Below, in pieces: positions 1 through 4,915 of a DNA stretch of 6,035 bases. A program made the translations under genes and the position numbers. The first letter of the stretch is position 1; each line of letters opens with the position of its first letter. The notes below the pieces were generated by a model. It was given only the letters and a program-made list of their open reading frames with translations. It did not search any database and was not told the origin of the DNA. This stretch comes from an uncultured Collinsella sp. Its GTDB lineage: Bacteria; Actinomycetota; Coriobacteriia; Coriobacteriales; Coriobacteriaceae. The DNA lies in NCBI GenBank assembly GCA_902478865.1, contig CABSNA010000086.1, forward strand, positions 1 through 6,035. The letters are read 5' to 3'.

Positions 1-46
1 TACACGCGTAAGATCGTCGGCAGCGTCAGATGTGTATAAGAGACAG
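1..46 (+). other. Illumina/Nextera adapter left in the assembly (artefact)
   Basis: Not genomic DNA. Bases 1-5 (TACAC) match the 3' end of the P5 oligo, 6-13 (GCGTAAGA) are an 8-base i5 index that I recall as Nextera index S517, 14-27 (TCGTCGGCAGCGTC) are the Read 1 primer part, and 28-46 (AGATGTGTATAAGAGACAG) are the 19-bp Tn5 mosaic end. The order and spacing are exactly those of a Nextera library molecule, so the insert begins at 47. The likely cause is read-through of a short insert that was not trimmed. Any reading frame that begins in here, such as the open frame starting at 30, is partly artificial. Confidence 0.98.
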
Positions 47-254
47 GTCCATTTCAGCTAAGGAACCCCGCCAGCAAGCGATGCCCAAGAACCGCCAGCT
101 GTGTCAATGCAGGCCGGGGCCGGGCTTGGTTTTGAAAACACTCCGCAGCGCGAGACCCGTCTTTCCGTTGCTCCGCAGGAGCAGGAAAGACGGGCCTCAT
201 GCGCGAGGACGTTTTCAAAACCAAGCCCGGTCCCGGCCGGACAGCCCACGAACG
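47..254. other. Non-coding region behind the ATPase gene
   Basis: This is the whole genomic sequence between the adapter and the ATPase stop codon. I see no convincing gene on either strand; the open frames here are short or are shadows of the ATPase frame. It contains the long inverted repeat at 112-238. Bases 62-105 hold a loose direct repeat, GAACCCCGCCAGC near 63 and GAACCGCCAGC near 89. Because an adapter joins at 46/47, the 47-111 stretch rests on the contig edge and could be chimeric. Confidence 0.6.
112..238. repeat. 127-base nested inverted repeat (long hairpin)
   Basis: Bases 112-139 pair with 211-238 over 28 bp with a single mismatch (G119 against the base opposite). Inside lies an unpaired 16-base segment on each side (140-155 and 195-210). 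Then 156-166 (CCCGTCTTTCC) pairs perfectly with 184-194, and an apical 5-bp stem pairs 170-174 with 178-182. Each outer arm also contains an 11-base near-palindrome, GTTTTGAAAAC or GTTTTCAAAAC. Transcribed from the minus strand it would form a very stable structure directly after the ATPase stop, so it may end the mRNA or protect its 3' end. No T-run follows, so a classical intrinsic terminator is not shown. The unmatched inner segments argue against a simple duplication artefact. Confidence 0.85.
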
Positions 255-2207
255 CTACAGGTTCTTGACACCCATCGCGCGCATGGCGTTCAGGATGGCG
301 ATGATCGCCACGCCTACGTCGCCGAACACGGCAAGCCACATGTTGGCGATGCCCAGTGCCGCAAGCACCAGAATCAGCAACTTAATACCCAGCGCAAAGA
401 TGATGTTCTGCCAGACAATCGCCATGGTCTTTCGTGCCACGCGGATCGCGCGGGAAATGTTGGACGGCTTGTCGTCCATGAGCACAACGTCGGCGGCCTC
501 AATCGCGGCGTCGGAACCCATAGCGCCCATGGCAATGCCAACGTCCGCGCGGGTGAGCACGGGCGCATCGTTGATGCCGTCGCCGACAAAGGCGAGCTTG
601 CCCTTGCCCGATTCGGCTGCCAGCAATGCCTCGACGCGCTCGACCTTGTCGCCCGGCAGCAGCTGCGCGTGGAGCTCGTCGAGCCCCAGCTGCTTGGCCA
701 CCGCAGCAGCCACTTCCTCGCGGTCGCCCGTGAGCATGACGGTGCGCTTGACGCCGGCGGCGTGCAGGTCGCGGATCGTCTGCTCGGCATCGGCCTTAAC
801 GGTGTCTGCAATCACGATGTGGCCGGCGTACACGCCGTCAACGAGCACGTGGAGGATTGTGCCGACAACCTCGCAATTGGGAGCGTCGATACCGGCCGCA
901 GCAAGCATCTTGGCATTGCCAACGACGACGTGCTTGCCGTCGATGGTTGCCGTCACGCCATGGCCCGCGTCGTTGGTGGAGTCGCTTACGCGCTTGGGGT
1001 CGACCTCGCCATGGTAGGCGGCGCGCACGGACTGCGCGATGGGGTGATCGGAGAACGACTCCGCAAGGGCTGCGACCTCGAGCAACGACTGCTCGGTATA
1101 GCCAGACTCGGGGTGCACCGCCACGACCGAAAACGTGCCGTTGGTGAGCGTGCCGGTCTTGTCGAAGACGACGGTGTCCACGTCGGCGAGCGTTTCGAGG
1201 TAGTTAGAACCCTTGATGAGAACGCCTAGTTTGGATGCGCCGCCGATGCCGCCAAAGAAGCTGAGCGGCACGCTGATCACGAGCGCGCACGGGCAGCTGA
1301 CGACCAGGAAGGTCAGGCCGCGCAGGATCCAGTCGGACCAGGCGCCGGTGACCAAGCCGCCGCCAAGCGCGAGCACCGCGGCAGCGCCGGTGACGGCGGG
1401 CGTATAGACGCGGGCGAAGCGCGTGATGAAGTTCTCGGTGCGCGCCTTCTTTTCGCTGGCATTCTCCACGAGCTCCAGGACGCGCGCGACGGTGGACTCG
1501 CCAAAGGGCTTGGTGGTGCGCACGTGGATGAGGCCCGTCATGTTGATGCAGCCGCTGATGATGTCGTCGCCGGACTTGGCGGGGCGGGGAACTGACTCGC
1601 CCGTGAGTGCGGCGGTGTCGAGCTGGGTTTCGCCTTCGACGATGACGCCGTCGATAGGCACGCGCTCACCGGGCTTGACCACGATCACGGTGCCGACGGC
1701 GATGTCATCGGGGAAGACCTGCTCGAGTGTGCCGTCGGGCTGCTCGACGTTAGCGTAGTCGGGCGCGATGTCCATCATGGTACTGATCGACTTGCGGCTC
1801 TTGCCCACGGCGTACGCCTGAAACAGCTCGCCGACCTGGTAGAACAGCATGACGGCGGCGCCTTCGGCCATGTGCGGGTCGGTATCGGGGAAGAGCACCA
1901 TGGCAAACGCGCCGATGGTCGCGACGGCCATGAGGAAGCTCTCGTCGAAGGCCTTGCCGCGGCGGATGTTATTGAATGCCTTTTGCAGTACGTCGTAGCC
2001 GGCAATCAAAAACGGCACGAGGAACAGCACAAAGCTGGCGTAGATGTCGCCCGGGGTGCCGAATGCGGCAGTGAGGGTGCCGAGCTCATCGAGGGCGTAC
2101 ACCACGGCAAAAATGCCCAGCGCTACCAGGATGCGGTTGCGCTTATGCTCGAGTGATTCTTTTTTCTTGCGCTTCTTCTTTTTCTTTTTGGGGTCGGCGG
2201 TGGCCAT
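255..2207 (-). CDS. P1B-2-type heavy-metal exporting ATPase (Zn/Cd/Pb)
   Basis: An inner-membrane P-type ATPase of 650 residues that uses ATP to export soft divalent cations from the cytosol (ZntA/CadA family). Visible motifs: actuator TGES at 202-205; the CPC metal site in the sixth membrane helix at 305-307; the phosphorylated Asp in DKTGT at 349-353; SDHP at 386-389, the P1B signature His-Pro; TGD at 493-495; GDGINDAP at 542-549. Lys609 and Asp630 in the last two helices are the P1B-2 marks for Zn(II)/Cd(II)/Pb(II). Roughly eight membrane segments are seen: four before the actuator, two around CPC and two at the end. There is no N-terminal metal-binding domain; residues 7-16 are instead all Lys or Arg. 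The Met at 2207 is chosen because GGGAGGA lies 8 bases upstream; the open frame runs on to 2390, but that extension is low-complexity and crosses an operator and a hairpin. Close to cadA/zntA, but Zn versus Cd preference cannot be read from sequence. Confidence 0.96.
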   Translation of the reverse strand: MATADPKKKKKKRKKKESLEHKRNRILVALGIFAVVYALDELGTLTAAFGTPGDIYASFVLFLVPFLIAGYDVLQKAFNNIRRGKAFDESFLMAVATIGAFAMVLFPDTDPHMAEGAAVMLFYQVGELFQAYAVGKSRKSISTMMDIAPDYANVEQPDGTLEQVFPDDIAVGTVIVVKPGERVPIDGVIVEGETQLDTAALTGESVPRPAKSGDDIISGCINMTGLIHVRTTKPFGESTVARVLELVENASEKKARTENFITRFARVYTPAVTGAAAVLALGGGLVTGAWSDWILRGLTFLVVSCPCALVISVPLSFFGGIGGASKLGVLIKGSNYLETLADVDTVVFDKTGTLTNGTFSVVAVHPESGYTEQSLLEVAALAESFSDHPIAQSVRAAYHGEVDPKRVSDSTNDAGHGVTATIDGKHVVVGNAKMLAAAGIDAPNCEVVGTILHVLVDGVYAGHIVIADTVKADAEQTIRDLHAAGVKRTVMLTGDREEVAAAVAKQLGLDELHAQLLPGDKVERVEALLAAESGKGKLAFVGDGINDAPVLTRADVGIAMGAMGSDAAIEAADVVLMDDKPSNISRAIRVARKTMAIVWQNIIFALGIKLLILVLAALGIANMWLAVFGDVGVAIIAILNAMRAMGVKNL

Positions 2208-2215
2208 GACTCGTA

Positions 2216-2222
2216 TCCTCCC
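2216..2222 (-). promoter_or_regulatory. Ribosome binding site fixing the ATPase start
   Basis: GGGAGGA on the minus strand, 8 bases before the ATG at 2207. It decides between this start and the in-frame ATG at 2390, which has no such signal and would overlap the upstream HMA gene. Confidence 0.85.
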
Positions 2223-2231
2223 ATTTGAATG

Positions 2232-2255
2232 AATGAACACTCGTTCATATAATTT
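2232..2255 (-). promoter_or_regulatory. ArsR/SmtB-type operator (O3) before the ATPase gene
   Basis: The dyad ATGAAC-actc-GTTCAT occupies 2233-2248. On the minus strand the 23 bases 2255-2233 differ from the operator next to the repressor gene (2993-2971) at only three positions. The shared AAATTATATGA stretch could also serve as a -10 region; no clear -35 is visible (TTGCCG about 18 bases upstream is the best candidate). The match implies that the repressor also acts directly on the ATPase gene. Confidence 0.75.
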
Positions 2256-2263
2256 CGCGAGCA

Positions 2264-2286
2264 AAGGCCGCGGCAAGCGCGGCCTT
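2264..2286 (-). terminator. GC-rich hairpin between HMA and ATPase genes
   Basis: A perfect 9-bp stem (AAGGCCGCG against CGCGGCCTT) with a 5-base loop, 21 bases after the HMA stop codon. It is followed on the minus strand by only three T, so termination would be weak or partial. A smaller stem, CAGGTT/AACCTG, sits at about 2287-2304. With the operator just downstream, this may partly end the repressor-HMA transcript before the ATPase gene begins its own; it could also be an mRNA processing or stability element. Confidence 0.5.
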
Positions 2287-2307
2287 GCAGGTTGGCGTAA
2301 ACCTGGG

Positions 2308-2526
2308 CTAGAGAATGATCTCGCAGTCCGGCTCGGCGTCGGCCGTAAACTCAACAACGCGGTTGAGCACCTCGTCGAACTCAGCATCATCGGCCTCGAG
2401 CGTCAGCTTCTGGGTCATAAAGTTGACGGACACGGATTTGACGCCCTCGAGCTTGGCCAGCTCGTCCTGAAGCTCGCGCGCACAGTTGGCGCAATCGATC
2501 TCATCGAGCTTGTACTGCTTTTTCAT
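2308..2526 (-). CDS. Free-standing heavy-metal-associated (HMA) domain protein
   Basis: A 72-residue cytosolic protein consisting of one HMA domain (ferredoxin-like fold, as in CopZ and the N-termini of CadA/ZntA). The metal-binding CxxC is C12-A-N-C15, preceded by Asp11 (the IDCANC form rather than the GMTC form of copper chaperones), which fits Zn/Cd better than Cu. A third cysteine, C68, lies in the C-terminal PDCEI. The rest follows the fold: a helix at 16-27, the strand VKSVSVNF at 29-36 and the LTLEA strand at 41-45. AAAGGAA upstream gives a ribosome binding site about 7 bases before the ATG. It lies 62 bases after the repressor stop with no operator of its own, so it is probably co-transcribed with the repressor. 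Likely role: pass metal to the HMA-less ATPase encoded next; this is inferred from the pairing. Confidence 0.9.
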   Translation of the reverse strand: MKKQYKLDEIDCANCARELQDELAKLEGVKSVSVNFMTQKLTLEADDAEFDEVLNRVVEFTADAEPDCEIIL

Positions 2527-2588
2527 GGTGGGTTCCTTTCCCGTTTTTGCGGCTTGGGTGCAGGCCGCGCTGGTACCGTGGTTGGTTG

Positions 2589-2954
2589 CTATTCGCAGAT
2601 ATGGCTCATGCCCTGGTTGAGCATGGTGTAGACGTGGTCGTCGGCGAGCGAGTATAGGATATTGCGCCCGTCGCGCCGGAATTTAACCAGGTGCGACTGC
2701 TTGAGTGTGCGCAGCTGGTGCGACACCGCGGACTGCGAGGTTTCGGTCGCTTCGGCGATGTCTGCCACGCAGAGCTCGCGGCCCATGAGGGCGTAAAGGA
2801 TCTTGATGCGCGTGGTGTCGCTGAAGACCTTGAACAGGTCGGCGAGGTCGTAGAGAAGCTCCTCGTCGGGAAGGTCCTCGGGCGAGCAGGTGGTCGGGAT
2901 CGCGGGTTCGGTGGCCTCGATGTCGAGTTTCGTTTCATCAACGCGGATGCTCAT
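2589..2954 (-). CDS. ArsR/SmtB-family metal-sensing repressor
   Basis: A 121-residue winged-helix dimeric repressor that leaves DNA when it binds metal. The recognition helix region is TSQSAVSHQLRTLKQ at 72-86 and the wing FRRDGRNILYSL at 92-103. The C-terminal helix holds D105, H107, H118 and E121, with the same spacing as the alpha-5 zinc site of SmtB (Asp-x-His, ten residues, His-x-x-Glu); E121 is the last residue. C62 sits in ELCVAD, where CadC/ArsR proteins have a two-Cys ELCVC motif, so the alpha-3 thiolate site is incomplete. Another Cys is at 23, in the N-terminal arm. This pattern points to Zn(II) sensing, with Cd or Pb possible. ATG at 2954 has AAAGGAT about 6 bases upstream. The promoter contains two operators, so self-repression is expected. 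Naming as smtB/czrA would be by analogy only. Confidence 0.94.
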   Translation of the reverse strand: MSIRVDETKLDIEATEPAIPTTCSPEDLPDEELLYDLADLFKVFSDTTRIKILYALMGRELCVADIAEATETSQSAVSHQLRTLKQSHLVKFRRDGRNILYSLADDHVYTMLNQGMSHICE

Positions 2955-2970
2955 TGCAATATCCTTTCAT

Positions 2971-2993
2971 ATGAACATGCGCTCATATAATTT
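2971..2993 (-). promoter_or_regulatory. Operator O1 in the repressor 5' leader
   Basis: An imperfect dyad, ATATGAACAT/GCGCTCATAT (8 of 10 positions symmetric), lying downstream of the -10 box and before the ribosome binding site. Its 23-base core is nearly the same as the one before the ATPase gene. It is also one arm (2968-2991) of a larger 24-bp inverted repeat with O2 (3001-3024), one mismatch, 9-base spacer. Confidence 0.8.
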
Positions 2994-3000
2994 ACTTTCG

Positions 3001-3028
3001 ATTATATGAGTGCATGTTCATATGTCAA
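3001..3028 (-). promoter_or_regulatory. Repressor promoter with operator O2 in the spacer
   Basis: On the minus strand, TTGACA (3028-3023) and TATAAT (3006-3001) are perfect sigma-70-type -35 and -10 boxes separated by 16 bases. The spacer and the box edges are the operator ATATGAACATGCACTCATAT, so repressor bound here would sit exactly where RNA polymerase must bind. Transcription would start near 2994 and run through O1 into the repressor gene at 2954. Confidence 0.88.
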
Positions 3029-3111
3029 TGACGTTCAGGTAATTCGTTGTACAAAATGATGGGGAATAGTGGACGAGATCCCGGACTGAGCGTTTTTTGA
3101 TAGTCGATGCT

Positions 3112-3155
3112 AAGGTGGGTACCCTCGTGCCGTGCAAAAAATGGAGTATTCTGCA
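3112..3155 (+). repeat. Left arm of 44-base inverted repeat (motif copy 1)
   Basis: Begins AAGGTGGGTACCCT and contains GTGCA (3132-3136), then 7 bases, then GAGTATT (3144-3150). It matches the reverse complement of 3320-3363 at 36 of 44 positions without gaps. The first 14 bases, the GTGCAAAA block and the GAGTATTC block are identical. TATAG follows at 3158-3162. Confidence 0.8.
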
Positions 3156-3319
3156 ACTATAGGGGTCCGCTAATTTATTGCAGGTCATATAATGCAGTTC
3201 AAGAGTTATCTTAGGGTGTTAATCCGATGAGTTCTTCCTCAAATGTTGCCTAACGCTCTCACGCAAGAGTGATTTCGCTTCACATTTGGATCCACTCGAG
3301 GGTGATAGACACCCGACCC

Positions 3320-3363
3320 TGCTGAATACTCGCAATTTTGCACGTCGCTAGGGTACCCACCTT
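3320..3363 (-). repeat. Right arm of 44-base inverted repeat (motif copy 2)
   Basis: Reverse-complement partner of 3112-3155. On the minus strand it reads AAGGTGGGTACCCT, six partly different bases, GTGCAAAA, four different bases, GAGTATTC. It lies only 11 bases after the stop of the PD-(D/E)XK-like gene, so an mRNA of that gene would contain it. Unlike copies 1 and 3 it is not followed by TATAG. Confidence 0.8.
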
Positions 3364-3373
3364 GTTAGCCGGC

Positions 3374-4564
3374 CTAGTCTCCGGCCCCGAAGACCCTGCC
3401 CTCGGGCGCGAGGCTGCTTGTTTGGGCAAATGATGGGCTGTCGGATTCGACAGTCTGCATGTCATCGATTGCCGGAACTTCATTAATTGTCGGGTCATCC
3501 AGCGTGATGCCTTCGAGCGTTGCTTTTTCGAGGTCGATTCGTTGACGCTCTTCGGAATCCTGGCGAAGCTGCTTCTGAATTCGCTTTTTCTCTTCTATAA
3601 ACCTTCTGAGCACAAACTGTCTCAGGTCCTCTTGCATGATTTGAAAGTCTTTTGGCAGACGCGAGGGGCGTACGCCCTCTTTCCGCTGGATTGCTTCCAT
3701 GACCCTAACAAAAGAGCTGGCATGCATAAAGGAATAACGGCTGACGGTGATGATTCCGTACCCCATGGACGCAAGTGCATTCTTGCGCTCCTCATCGATG
3801 GCGCGGTCTTCTTCCGCGTCATGATAAAAACCGTTGTATTCAATGTCTGTGCGAGATTTCTTTAGATACGCATCCATAAAGAACTTTTTGCGTCTCGTGA
3901 GATTCTTTGCGGCAGTGGTGACCTGCACCTCGTAATCGGTCTCAATTCCCTTAATACCAAGCCCTCCTTCGCTTTTGGGCAGCGTTAACATCATGACAAA
4001 GGCTGTTTCCATAGGAGACCGGCATCCGTCGCGCACACATTGGATCGCCTTTCGGGCAAGGGCCAGACCGTCGCATCTGGTAATGGAATTAAAGAACTGC
4101 TTTAACCTCTCGGTCGAGGTGAGCGCGAAACGCTCGGTATAGGAGGTGGAAGAGTCGGTTCCAAGGGAATAAGCGCCGCACAGTTCAAAGTAGTACTCCA
4201 CTAGTTCGCGAAAAGAAAGATAGGTGGCGGCCTGAAGTGCGCAAAGCTCAACGCCAACAATGAAGATGCCATCTTTGAGCTCTATAAAGCGTGAGTTCGA
4301 GAATCGTTTTGAAGAAACGTGGCATTGACAGTTCATTGCATAGCGCGCATTCCTGCGATCAAACACCATCACCTCGAGGGAATCATTTGCGTCGAAGGAA
4401 ACATCATGTTTGGTGAGCCATTCTGCGGCTGCGTCAAGGAGCGTTCCGGTGGGACATGATCCGTAAATCGCGGCAGGGCTACAGGACTCGATGCCTTTCG
4501 CAGACACCGAATACGCGGCCTGGTAGACCGCTTTTGCAGTGGTATGTGACAATACGGTACTCAT
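3374..4564 (-). CDS. PD-(D/E)XK-like (DUF559/Vsr-type) protein with coiled C-terminus
   Basis: A 396-residue, apparently soluble protein; no signal peptide or membrane helix. Residues 183-279 have the layout of a Vsr/DUF559 nuclease-like fold: SPMET with E186 in a helix, D231 in FFMDAYL, then ten residues on D240-I-E242-Y-N-G, H248, the helix with D257/R260, and the strand GIITVS. The usual DxExK lysine is not seen, so catalysis is uncertain. Residues about 305-350 are highly charged and probably coiled-coil; 351-396 look disordered. The N-terminal 1-180 begins SHTTAK and has FELCGAYSL at 126-134; it resembles, from memory, a Coriobacteriia family with an AbiEi-like layout. Start at 4564 is the family-like one, yet no ribosome binding site precedes it; leaderless translation is possible. 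GC is lower than its neighbours (24 of 60 at 4261-4320 against 39 of 60 at 481-540), which suggests transfer. Function unknown; defence is a guess. Confidence 0.8.
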   Translation of the reverse strand: MSTVLSHTTAKAVYQAAYSVSAKGIESCSPAAIYGSCPTGTLLDAAAEWLTKHDVSFDANDSLEVMVFDRRNARYAMNCQCHVSSKRFSNSRFIELKDGIFIVGVELCALQAATYLSFRELVEYYFELCGAYSLGTDSSTSYTERFALTSTERLKQFFNSITRCDGLALARKAIQCVRDGCRSPMETAFVMMLTLPKSEGGLGIKGIETDYEVQVTTAAKNLTRRKKFFMDAYLKKSRTDIEYNGFYHDAEEDRAIDEERKNALASMGYGIITVSRYSFMHASSFVRVMEAIQRKEGVRPSRLPKDFQIMQEDLRQFVLRRFIEEKKRIQKQLRQDSEERQRIDLEKATLEGITLDDPTINEVPAIDDMQTVESDSPSFAQTSSLAPEGRVFGAGD

Positions 4565-4701
4565 GATATATATCGTGTCAGCTAATGCCGTGTTGACGGC
4601 GCTGAGTGGAAAAGCCGTTTTAGAGGTCTAACCAAATGCTGTCCAAAAGCTTGACGCAATTATGGGTTGGTATGCCATAAATAAACGTTTTCGCAGCTCG
4701 G

Positions 4702-4731
4702 CTATAGCATAGAAATACTCAATTGCTGCAC
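4702..4731 (-). repeat. GTGCA/GAGTATT/TATAG motif, copy 3
   Basis: On the minus strand: GTGCA, 6 bases, GAGTATT, 7 bases, TATAG. This is the order seen in copy 1 at 3132-3162 (GTGCA, 7, GAGTATT, 7, TATAG), with only the first spacer one base shorter. It points toward the PD-(D/E)XK-like gene and lies about 140 bases before its start. The AAGGTGGGTACCCT part of the longer arms is absent here. Confidence 0.5.
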
Positions 4732-4839
4732 ATTTGATATCGATGCATCACCATCCGACAACGAATTGCGTGTCGGGAATTGGCCGAAATCGTTCAAAAT
4801 GAGGGTTCAGAATTTGTGATGGCAGATCTATCTGTGGAA

Positions 4840-4893
4840 CGTAGGGCGGCCCCGCTGCGGGGTTTCCCGCTGCGAGGCCGCTCGTGATCTACG
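4840..4893 (-). terminator. Nested GC hairpin behind the exonuclease gene
   Basis: Outer pairs CGTAG (4840-4844) with CTACG (4889-4893) and GCGGCC (4846-4851) with GGCCGC (4876-4881). An alternative inner hairpin is CCCC-GCTGC-GGGG at 4850-4862. The element starts 23 bases after the exonuclease stop. No T-run follows on the minus strand, so this is a possible terminator or 3' stabilising structure rather than a proven intrinsic terminator. CGCAGCGGG occurs twice within it as a direct repeat. Confidence 0.45.
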
Positions 4894-4915
4894 CCGGAGT
4901 TTGTCGTAGACGTTT

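Larger units (their letters stand above)
3025..3373. other. Non-coding region between metal locus and PD-(D/E)XK-like gene
   Basis: About 350 bases with no credible gene; the open frames are short, and the longest minus-strand one simply runs on into an alternative frame of the neighbouring gene. Contents: the repressor promoter edge at 3025-3028; a T6 run at 3093-3098 without a clear hairpin before it; two inverted 44-base arms at 3112-3155 and 3320-3363; and a small hairpin, GGGTG-atagaC-ACCC, at about 3299-3313. Base composition is lower in GC than the metal genes. Confidence 0.6.
4565..4915. other. AT-rich non-coding region between PD-(D/E)XK-like and exonuclease genes
   Basis: About 350 bases without a credible gene. 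It must hold the promoter of the gene at 4564, but no strong one is visible. Weak minus-strand candidates are CATAAT at 4664-4659 with a poor -35, and a TATATA directly before the ATG. It also holds motif copy 3 (4702-4731), a hairpin with CCGACA (4755-4760) against TGTCGG (4771-4776), and the GC-rich nested hairpin at 4840-4893 behind the exonuclease gene. Confidence 0.6.

Noticed and set aside
30..1229. Plus-strand open frame of 399 codons
   Set aside because: It starts inside the Nextera adapter and then runs antisense to the ATPase gene; its composition is that of a GC-rich shadow frame, with no recognisable domain.
2208..2390. Longer ATPase start at 2390
   Set aside because: The extra 61 residues are low-complexity and overlap the HMA gene, a hairpin, an operator and the ribosome binding site. 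The ATG at 2207 has a proper ribosome binding site.
3048..3101. Tiny plus-strand frame and T6 run after the repressor promoter
   Set aside because: The frame codes for about 14 residues without a ribosome binding site, and the T-run has no convincing stem before it, so neither a peptide gene nor a terminator is supported.
3280..3498. 72-codon minus-strand frame near the end of the PD-(D/E)XK-like gene
   Set aside because: Half of it overlaps that gene in another frame and the rest translates the repeat arm; it has no ribosome binding site and no known domain.
4651..4681. TTGACG on the plus strand as a promoter
   Set aside because: The best -10 partners need 14 or 19 bases of spacing, and no plus-strand gene follows.
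3112..4731. The three motif copies as ends of an insertion sequence or as a CRISPR array
   Set aside because: There is no transposase, no target duplication that I can see, and the copies are irregularly spaced and in both orientations, so neither label fits.
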